Source: JAVKDP01 sp040222185 (lineage in GTDB: Bacteria > Bacteroidota > Rhodothermia > Balneolales > Balneolaceae). From it: 37,003 nt of DNA. The position numbers were made by a program, and so were the translations under genes. Under the pieces are notes generated by a model. The model worked only from the letters and a program-made list of their open reading frames with translations. It made no database searches and had not been told where the DNA came from. Of the stretch, positions 31,032 to 37,003 are shown piece by piece. Each line of letters opens with the position of its first letter. The stretch's first letter is position 1. The stretch covers positions 1-37,003 of the forward strand of contig JAVKDP010000114.1 in assembly GCA_040222185.1 (NCBI GenBank), in the 5' to 3' direction.

Positions 31032-31754
31032 ATGGGTAGAATTTTTGAAGTTCGGAAAGCAGCCAAATTTGCACGATGGGATCGTATGGCTAAACAGTTT
31101 TCCCGGATCGGAAAGGAAATTGTAATCGCCGTAAAACAAGGTGGTGGCGATCCAGAAACGAATCCAGCCCTTCGAAGAGCCATTCAGAACGGACGTGGCG
31201 TAAATATGCCCAAAGATCTTATCGAGCGTGCTATCAAAAGATCACTCGGAAAAGATTCTACTGATTATGTTGAAGTTTTGTTTGAGGGATATGCTCCTCA
31301 TGGAGTTGCTGTGCTGGTTGAAACTGCTACCGATAATAATACCCGTACTGTAGGTAATGTCCGCCCTATCTTCACAAAAAACGGTGGGAACCTTGGTAAT
31401 TCAGGCAGTGTAGCTTTTCAGTTTACACAGGTAGGATCATTCAAAATAAAACCTGGCGATTTTGACGAAGAGGAGCTAGAGCTGGAATTGATTGATTATG
31501 GCCTCTCAGAAATGGGCGAGTCTGAAAATGATGAAGGGGAACGCATTTTGGTCATTCGATGTGAATTTGTTGAGTTCGGAAATATGCAACATGCCCTGGA
31601 AGAAAAAGGTATTGAACCTCTTAGCGCCGAAACGGATTGGATTCCACAGTCAACCGTTTCCTTAGGCGAAGAGGAATCAGATGAGGTTTTAACTCTTATT
31701 GATAAACTCGAACAGGATGAAGATGTTCAGCGTGTGTTCCATAACCTGGTTTAG
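31032..31754 (+). CDS. YebC/PmpR family protein
   Basis: This 240-aa protein has the typical YebC layout. The N-terminal region has RKAAKFARWDRMAKQFSRIG and VKQGGGDPETNPALRRAIQ; it continues with NMPKDLIERAIKRSLG, TVGNVRPIFTKNGGNLGNSG and the middle domain GSVAFQFTQVG. The C-terminus ends with DEDVQRVFHNL. Work on YebC family members points to roles in transcription control and in helping ribosomes through difficult sequences. It begins 161 bases after the lactonase gene, and the VOC gene follows 5 bases after its stop. Confidence 0.95.
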   Translation: MGRIFEVRKAAKFARWDRMAKQFSRIGKEIVIAVKQGGGDPETNPALRRAIQNGRGVNMPKDLIERAIKRSLGKDSTDYVEVLFEGYAPHGVAVLVETATDNNTRTVGNVRPIFTKNGGNLGNSGSVAFQFTQVGSFKIKPGDFDEEELELELIDYGLSEMGESENDEGERILVIRCEFVEFGNMQHALEEKGIEPLSAETDWIPQSTVSLGEEESDEVLTLIDKLEQDEDVQRVFHNLV

Positions 31755-31759
31755 AAGAA

Positions 31760-32146
31760 ATGGATAAAGCAAAAATTATCGGAAGTGCACCTATTCTACT
31801 AGTTAAGGATGTAGTTGAATCCGCAAACTATTACAGAGACAAAGTTGGTTTTAACTATGATAGGCTTTGGGGTGAACCACCAGGTTTTTGCATTCTTCAT
31901 CGTGATCAATTCAGTTTAATGCTCAGTCGAGTAGACAACCCAAGGCATATTGTACCACACTATAAAGTCGTTCACCAAATGTGGAATGTATATTTTTGGG
32001 TTGATGATGCTCAAAAACTATACCAGGAATTCATTGATTCAGGTGCAACCATTGACTACCACTTGAGCAAAAAGGATTATGGATGCCTGGAGTTTGGCAT
32101 CCAGGACCTGGATGGTTATGACATCGCATTTGGCCAGGAGATTTAG
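31760..32146 (+). CDS. VOC family protein (glyoxalase/bleomycin-resistance-like)
   Basis: This 128-aa single-copy VOC protein has SAPILLVKDVVESANYYRDK and VGFNYDRLWGEPPGF, then the second half VYFWVDDAQKLYQEFIDSGA and GCLEFGIQDLDGYDIAFG. This is the beta-alpha-beta-beta-beta repeat of the superfamily, with glutamate and histidine at candidate metal positions. The substrate is unknown; family members include glyoxalases and drug-binding resistance proteins. It starts 5 bases after yebC and stops 17 bases before the convergent M1 peptidase stop. Confidence 0.88.
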   Translation: MDKAKIIGSAPILLVKDVVESANYYRDKVGFNYDRLWGEPPGFCILHRDQFSLMLSRVDNPRHIVPHYKVVHQMWNVYFWVDDAQKLYQEFIDSGATIDYHLSKKDYGCLEFGIQDLDGYDIAFGQEI

Positions 32147-32163
32147 ATGCTGACTGGCTGGCG

Positions 32164-33813
32164 TTAGTTACCCAATAGATTCGTACTCCCCACATAAAAG
32201 TCGGGATTAACAATTAACTCTTTCCCAAACGACTCCATTCTCTGCCATACAGTACGTGGTTTTAACCAAAGCTCTTTGCCATCCAGTGAAATCTTGACGG
32301 GCATATTGAAGCCTGTTACTGAATTTCCCCAACGGTAAAGTAAAAAACCATCTCGAAATGCATATTCAAGGATAGGAACCCGAACATCTCTAAGATATTG
32401 ATCGAAGAATGGGGTCAGGTCATTTTCAAGCTTCTCACTTAAATAACCCTCTACCTGTTCAGTAGTAACCGTCTGATGATAGAATTCAGAGTTCAAGCCT
32501 CTTAAACTGGCACGCCAAAGTGAATCGTTATCAAATACCTGGCGGAGTGTATGAAGCATATTCCCACCTTTATAGTACATGTCGGAAGAACCTTCATGAT
32601 TAACATTGTAAATGCCAATAATTGGCCTGTCATTTTGGATGCTGAACCGAACTCCTCTGACATATTCGCTTCCAGCCTCTTTGCCAAAGTGATATTCAAG
32701 GAAGAGGTTTTCTGAATAGTGTGTAAAGCTTTCATGGATCCACATATCTGCTACATCTCTATAGGTGATGTTATTGGCAAACCATTCGTGCCCCGTTTCA
32801 TGAACTATGATGAAATCGAACTTTAACCCCCAGCCTGATCCACTTAAATCTCTTCCCAGGTATCCATTCTCATATCCGTTTCCATAGGTAACTGAACTTT
32901 GGTGTTCCATTCCTAGATAAGGTGCTTCTACCAGCTTATAGCTGTCTTCATAAAAAGGATATGGGCCAAACCAATGTTCAAATGCTTCAATGGTTCTTGG
33001 AGCATCCGCAAACTGTTTGATGGCTTTTTCTTTATTGTAGCTAAGCACATAATAATCCATATCAAGAGCTCCTTTTTCTCCTCCAAAAGTCTCTTCAAAG
33101 TGAACATAATCAGCAATATTGATATTCACCCCGTAATTATTGATCGGGTTTGAGACAAACCAGTTCCATGTTTTTGTGCCATCTGAATTCTCTTCCACAC
33201 TCCTCAACCTGCCATTTGATACATCCATCAGGTTCTCCGGGATGGTCACACTGATTAACATGCTATCAGGCTCATCGTAGCCATGATCTTTGTTCGGCCA
33301 CCACACACTAGCGCCCAGCCCCTGGTTAGAACTGGCTATGAAAGGATTTCCATTTTCGTCTCTTGTCCAGGTAATACCTCCATCCCAAGGCGGACGAACA
33401 GCTTTTTTTGGCTTGCCACTATAGTGCAACGTTATCTCGTTTACATCGCCTACTATCTGTTCTTTCTTAAGTGTGATAAAGAAGGCATTGGTATCTCGTT
33501 CAAATTCCAGTTCTACCCCGTCCTCAATTACCTTTTCGATATTCATAGGTACCTGGAGGTCAACCTGCATTATATTGGTTGTAGTAGAATCAACCCGATA
33601 TTGGATGGTGTTAGATCCAGAAATGGTACTGTCTTCAAAATGAACCGCTACATCCAGATGATAATAGGTAACATCCCACCAGGCTCTTTCATCAGTAATG
33701 GTACCACGAAGTGTATCCTTTCTCGAAAATTCGGTTTGTGGCTGAAAGAGCTGAGCTTGTACAAACGTACTGCTTGTTATTATGAAAATGACCAGGTAAA
33801 AGAGCTTCTTCAT
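32164..33813 (-). CDS. Exported M1 family metallopeptidase
   Basis: This 549-aa protein has a signal peptide (KKLFYLVIFIITSSTFVQAQ). The zinc motif HETGHEWF is followed by WIHESF, whose glutamate completes the HExxH...E site, and YLGMEHQSS stands for the GxMEN motif. N-terminal strands (NTIQYRVDSTTTNIMQVDL) form the usual beta-saddle domain. The C-terminal domain is short compared with full-length M1 aminopeptidases (which reach 850-900 aa), so this is the compact subfamily. It probably removes N-terminal residues from peptides in the periplasm. It is convergent with the VOC gene and divergent from the small membrane protein gene across 61 bases. Confidence 0.92.
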   Translation of the reverse strand: MKKLFYLVIFIITSSTFVQAQLFQPQTEFSRKDTLRGTITDERAWWDVTYYHLDVAVHFEDSTISGSNTIQYRVDSTTTNIMQVDLQVPMNIEKVIEDGVELEFERDTNAFFITLKKEQIVGDVNEITLHYSGKPKKAVRPPWDGGITWTRDENGNPFIASSNQGLGASVWWPNKDHGYDEPDSMLISVTIPENLMDVSNGRLRSVEENSDGTKTWNWFVSNPINNYGVNINIADYVHFEETFGGEKGALDMDYYVLSYNKEKAIKQFADAPRTIEAFEHWFGPYPFYEDSYKLVEAPYLGMEHQSSVTYGNGYENGYLGRDLSGSGWGLKFDFIIVHETGHEWFANNITYRDVADMWIHESFTHYSENLFLEYHFGKEAGSEYVRGVRFSIQNDRPIIGIYNVNHEGSSDMYYKGGNMLHTLRQVFDNDSLWRASLRGLNSEFYHQTVTTEQVEGYLSEKLENDLTPFFDQYLRDVRVPILEYAFRDGFLLYRWGNSVTGFNMPVKISLDGKELWLKPRTVWQRMESFGKELIVNPDFYVGSTNLLGN

Positions 33814-33874
33814 GGAAAGTTTGGATGATTATTTCAGACAATATAAAGTATTCCAAAAATAGGTATTCTTAACG

Positions 33875-34261
33875 ATGGTAAATAAAAAAGGACTCCTCGA
33901 CTTCAGCTACATACTTTTTGCAGTTTTGATTTTTGCATTAATCATCTTCTTGCAATTTAAGAGTGGTCCGTTTTACTGGCCATATGCCCATATTGGTAAG
34001 GGAGTGCTGGCTGGCGTAGTTGCCGGGTTTGTTTATTCTAAAATGAAAAAGAAGGAACTCTCGATTAAGTTGTTGATGAGATGGACCTTCCTTTTCGGTG
34101 TTATAGGTGCATTTTGGTGTTGTGTTCAGTTAACACCTGATGACCATGTAAAGGAAATAATTGATGTACTTGTATTGGTATTTGGAGCAGTAATATTTCT
34201 TTCAACCAGCCTGAGTTTCTCTGTTATCAGAATCCTGGAACTCTACAAAAAAAGTAAGTAA
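33875..34261 (+). CDS. Small four-helix membrane protein
   Basis: This 128-aa protein has four hydrophobic segments: LDFSYILFAVLIFALIIFL, HIGKGVLAGVVAGFVY, LMRWTFLFGVIGAFWC and IDVLVLVFGAVIFLSTSLSF. Short basic loops (SKMKKKE, LYKKSK) sit between or after them. I do not recognise a family. It is preceded by the divergent M1 gene and followed by the large sensor gene after 130 bases. That gap contains a weak hairpin (CCGGT at 34336-34340 and ACCGG at 34356-34360, followed by a T run) that may be its terminator. Confidence 0.65.
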   Translation: MVNKKGLLDFSYILFAVLIFALIIFLQFKSGPFYWPYAHIGKGVLAGVVAGFVYSKMKKKELSIKLLMRWTFLFGVIGAFWCCVQLTPDDHVKEIIDVLVLVFGAVIFLSTSLSFSVIRILELYKKSK

Positions 34262-34391
34262 GCATCATGACCTTTTCTTTGATCAAAAAATGTGAGCTCT
34301 TCGTTATTTTATTATCTTAATTACGTGTTAAAAACCCGGTGCTATTCGCTAAATAACCGGCACTTTACCCTTTTTTAACCCCTGGGACTCT

Positions 34392-37003
34392 ATGGTTCGT
34401 TTTCTAGCGCTAATATTCATCTTATTTGTCTGTAATTCCTCTCTGAGTTTTGCCCAACTTAGCTTTCAGATTAGTAACTATGATCTAAAAGAGAATGGGG
34501 TTGGTAACCAGAACTGGGACATTTCAGGGGACGGTGATCAGCGTATTTTCGTGGCCAACAATTATGGGCTTCTTATTCTTGAGAATACTAATGCAAGACT
34601 TTACAGGCACGATGATGAAACGATATTCAGATCAGTAGCCTATATCAATGACACGATTTTCACGGGCTCATTTGAGGACTTTGGGTACTGGCTTGAAGAT
34701 GAAAACCAGGAATTAGAATATCACTCACTGGTCTCTTTACTTGACTACCCGGAGATGAATAATGATGCAATTTGGAAAATCATTGAACACGAAGGGAAAA
34801 TCTACTTTCATAGTTTTGGCTCTATCTACTGTTATGACCAGGAAAAAGTGTACAGGTTGGATACGGAAGGTTCCTTCATGTTCCTACATAAAATCGGAGA
34901 GGAAGTATATACTCAAAAAGTAAGAGGCGGTATGTACAAACTAACCAATGATGAATTTCAACTGGTTCCGAATAGTGAGTTTCTACAAAATGAAGAAGTT
35001 AAATCATTTACCAGGCTGCCGGATAACTCTGTGCTCATAGGAACTACAAAAGGAATCTATAGTTATGATGGATCCAGCTTTAATAACTGGGAAGCAGAAA
35101 GAGCTGATGAGGTTGTTCGGAATAATATAAACACGATGATAAGGACGGAGGATAAAATCATTATTGGTACTATCCTGAATGGACTATATGTCTATGATCT
35201 GAACTTCAAACTGCTAAAGAATATCAATACTGAAAATCGATTGAATAATAATACCATTCTTTCCCTGGCTATTGATGCGTATGATAATCTTTGGGTGGGA
35301 ATGGATAAGGGCTTTGCTTATATCGCTTTCGACACTCCTGTACATACCTACCGCGACCCAACTCATGGTATAGGAAGTGTTTATGCAGCCGCGCTCTACC
35401 AGGATGAATTATATATTGGTACAAACCAGGGAGTGTATTGGTATAAAAGGGATAACAACGGCAATTTCTTTGATAAACAATTAATCCCGGGTTCTCAAGG
35501 GCAGGTTTGGTTCCTGGAAGAGTTTGACGGTTATCTTTATGGCGGATTGAATGATGGAACGTATGTTATCCGGGATAAAAAACTCCAAAAAGTGAGTAGT
35601 GTATTTGGTGGATACAACCTGACTCCTTATTCGAAAAACAATCTTGATGTACTCTTGCAAAGTACATACAGCGATTTAGTAGTGTTTGAAAAGGAAAATG
35701 ATACATGGGAGCAGTCATATACTCTCCGGGGCTTTTCTACTCCTGCAAGATTTTTAGAATTCGATCATATCGGAAATATTTGGTTAGGTCATGCTGTGAA
35801 AGGGATGTTTAAGCTCCAGCCCAATATTCAATTTGATACTATCCAGGAAGTTCAAAGAGTTGGAAAAGCTGAGGGGCTATCCAAAAGCACTAATCGCGTG
35901 TTCAAGCTTGATAACCGGATCATGACATCTTTTGATGACTCTCTTTTTGAATGGGATGCTATTGACGAGCAGTTTGTACACTTTACTAAGCTGGATAGCC
36001 ATTTTACTCAAAAAGGCTCAGTAAAAAACATCCTTCCTACCGGCAATCAAAAGTACTGGGTTATCAAAAACTCAGAATTAAGCTTATTTGAGGTTCACTT
36101 TAACACTACCCGACTTTTATACCGAATGATACCAGAGATGTTTGACTTCAGCCTGGTTGAGAATTATGAAAATGTGATTACACTGAATGAAAACCTACAT
36201 TTGATAAGCCTGGATGATGGTTTTGCTATCCTAAACCTTGAGCTTATTCAGTCATCCAAATACCCAGATCCATCATTAGAATTTCAAACTGTGAGTGTTT
36301 CGAGTTCCGGACAGGAGAGCATTGCGATCAGGCCCCGAACGTCAAACCCTATAGATATTTCAAATCGAAACAACAGCATTCACTTTGTCTGGTCTACTTC
36401 CCAGGTAGTCGGGAATAAAGCTTTTTTTCAATACCGGCTTGAAGGTTTGGAAGATGACTGGAATAAATGGACTACCGACACACAGGCAAGCTTCGACCGC
36501 TTGCAACCTGGTTCATACAATTTCCAGGTCCGATCGATGGGTATAAAGGGGCTACTCACCGAAACTATATCTTTTCCTTTTGTCATTAATCAACCCTGGT
36601 ATTTATCTACAGGGGCCTATGTGCTTTTCTTCCTTATCCTTGCATCGTTTGGATTTATGATCCGGCTTTATGTTTCTCGTAAACAATGGAAGAAACTTGG
36701 TAAAGAATTGGAGCAAAAACATAAAAAAGCACAGCGAGACAGAGAGAAAGCCGAGCAGGAAGTTTTCAAGCTTACTAATGAAAAACTCCAAATAGAAATT
36801 GAGCATAAATCTGCACAGTTGGCCTCAAATACGATGGCGATAATGAGAAAAAATAATCTTCTATCCACACTGAGGGACGAGCTTATTAAGCAGAAGAAGG
36901 AATTAGGAGACAAACTCCCGAGAAGGTACTTCAACCAGATTAACAACCTGATTGAGCAAGGCATTGAGGATGAACATGAATGGGAAGTATTTGAACAGCT
37001 ATA
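34392..37003 (+). CDS. Propeller/Y_Y_Y-type membrane sensor, C-terminus outside the window
   Basis: A frame starting at ATG 34392 stays open to the right edge (870 complete codons). A signal peptide (VRFLALIFILFVCNSSLSFAQ) is followed by a long seven-bladed-propeller-like region up to about residue 630, with recurring strands such as SVLIGTTKGIYSYDG and NLWVGMDKGFAYI. A Y_Y_Y-type domain (NSIHFVWSTSQ, FFQYRLEGLEDDWNKW) ends near residue 730. A membrane helix (about 740-760) and a coiled coil with many charged residues (to about 830) come next. The visible end DKLPRRYFNQINNLIEQG is typical of the linker before a LuxR-type HTH in SusR-like regulators, which lies beyond the edge. It probably senses an extracellular oligosaccharide, and its targets are not visible. 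Confidence 0.85.
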   Translation, partial: MVRFLALIFILFVCNSSLSFAQLSFQISNYDLKENGVGNQNWDISGDGDQRIFVANNYGLLILENTNARLYRHDDETIFRSVAYINDTIFTGSFEDFGYWLEDENQELEYHSLVSLLDYPEMNNDAIWKIIEHEGKIYFHSFGSIYCYDQEKVYRLDTEGSFMFLHKIGEEVYTQKVRGGMYKLTNDEFQLVPNSEFLQNEEVKSFTRLPDNSVLIGTTKGIYSYDGSSFNNWEAERADEVVRNNINTMIRTEDKIIIGTILNGLYVYDLNFKLLKNINTENRLNNNTILSLAIDAYDNLWVGMDKGFAYIAFDTPVHTYRDPTHGIGSVYAAALYQDELYIGTNQGVYWYKRDNNGNFFDKQLIPGSQGQVWFLEEFDGYLYGGLNDGTYVIRDKKLQKVSSVFGGYNLTPYSKNNLDVLLQSTYSDLVVFEKENDTWEQSYTLRGFSTPARFLEFDHIGNIWLGHAVKGMFKLQPNIQFDTIQEVQRVGKAEGLSKSTNRVFKLDNRIMTSFDDSLFEWDAIDEQFVHFTKLDSHFTQKGSVKNILPTGNQKYWVIKNSELSLFEVHFNTTRLLYRMIPEMFDFSLVENYENVITLNENLHLISLDDGFAILNLELIQSSKYPDPSLEFQTVSVSSSGQESIAIRPRTSNPIDISNRNNSIHFVWSTSQVVGNKAFFQYRLEGLEDDWNKWTTDTQASFDRLQPGSYNFQVRSMGIKGLLTETISFPFVINQPWYLSTGAYVLFFLILASFGFMIRLYVSRKQWKKLGKELEQKHKKAQRDREKAEQEVFKLTNEKLQIEIEHKSAQLASNTMAIMRKNNLLSTLRDELIKQKKELGDKLPRRYFNQINNLIEQGIEDEHEWEVFEQL

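Noticed and set aside
32147..32163. Terminator between the VOC and M1 genes
   Set aside because: Only 17 bases separate the converging genes, and no hairpin with a T run is present.
33283..33828. 181-aa plus-strand open frame opposite the M1 peptidase
   Set aside because: It is a mirror of a confident catalytic gene and has no signal peptide, motif or upstream signal of its own.
36603..36964. Two minus-strand frames at the right end
   Set aside because: They run opposite the coiled-coil part of the sensor gene, whose lysine/glutamate codons create open frames on the opposite strand.
1..37003. CRISPR array, tRNA, rRNA, insertion sequence or prophage
   Set aside because: No regularly spaced repeats, no transposase or integrase frames and no rRNA or tRNA-like runs were seen on either strand by eye.

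Overview
The window looks like ordinary chromosome from an AT-rich member of the Bacteroidota/Balneolota/Rhodothermota group. The indicators are a C-terminal type IX secretion (Por) sorting domain with the YPNPFNPST motif, a propeller/Y_Y_Y sensor of the SusR-like type, PadR-linked FtsX permeases with an N-terminal prefix, DUF4097 and many signal-peptide-bearing proteins. The YPNPFNPST form favours Balneolota or a relative, but this is inference. I see no rRNA, tRNA, CRISPR array, insertion sequence or prophage. No stretch over 300 bases lacks a gene.

Left part (1-10847): the end of a sulfatase-like gene, an exported sugar isomerase/epimerase-like protein closed by a strong terminator, and a large secreted G8/parallel beta-helix protein related to animal CEMIP/TMEM2. 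A PadR regulator follows, overlapping an FtsX-type permease gene that has no ATPase beside it, then a DUF4097 protein. A divergent pair comes next: a membrane-anchored HTH protein with a LamG-like outer domain (minus) and a secreted LamG-like protein (plus).

Middle part (10840-22912): a tightly overlapping minus-strand operon encodes an NRAMP-like transporter and the three subunits of prokaryotic 5-oxoprolinase (PxpA, PxpB, PxpC). The transporter lacks the usual metal-binding motifs. A plus-strand run of small soluble proteins follows (DUF1801, YwbE, SRPBCC, methyltransferase, VF530). It meets an ECF sigma / 91-aa protein / ClpP operon on the minus strand. A second minus-strand operon then carries a COG2509 flavoprotein, a duplicated lipocalin-like protein, a GNAT acetyltransferase, a queuosine-tRNA mannosyltransferase homologue and a membrane-anchored EEP hydrolase. 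Four genes in the middle part start with TTG.

Right part (23019-37003): a pair of envelope lipoproteins (LVIVD-repeat and DUF305), an exported metallo-beta-lactamase-fold protein, a TIMP/NTR-like membrane protein, an exported ADP-ribosylglycohydrolase, an unknown secreted protein, a lactonase-type propeller lipoprotein, YebC, a VOC protein, an exported M1 aminopeptidase, a small membrane protein, and a large sensor that runs off the end before its expected DNA-binding domain. Two copies of a 27-base hairpin repeat in opposite orientation lie in this part (26797-26823 and 29500-29526). Their stems differ by compensating base changes.

The genes are mostly housekeeping and accessory envelope functions. 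The least conventional items are the sigma/91-aa/ClpP operon, the atypical NRAMP protein in the oxoprolinase operon, the HTH-TM-LamG receptor facing its LamG partner, the bacterial QTMAN homologue, and the overlapping hairpins between the LVIVD and COG2509 genes.
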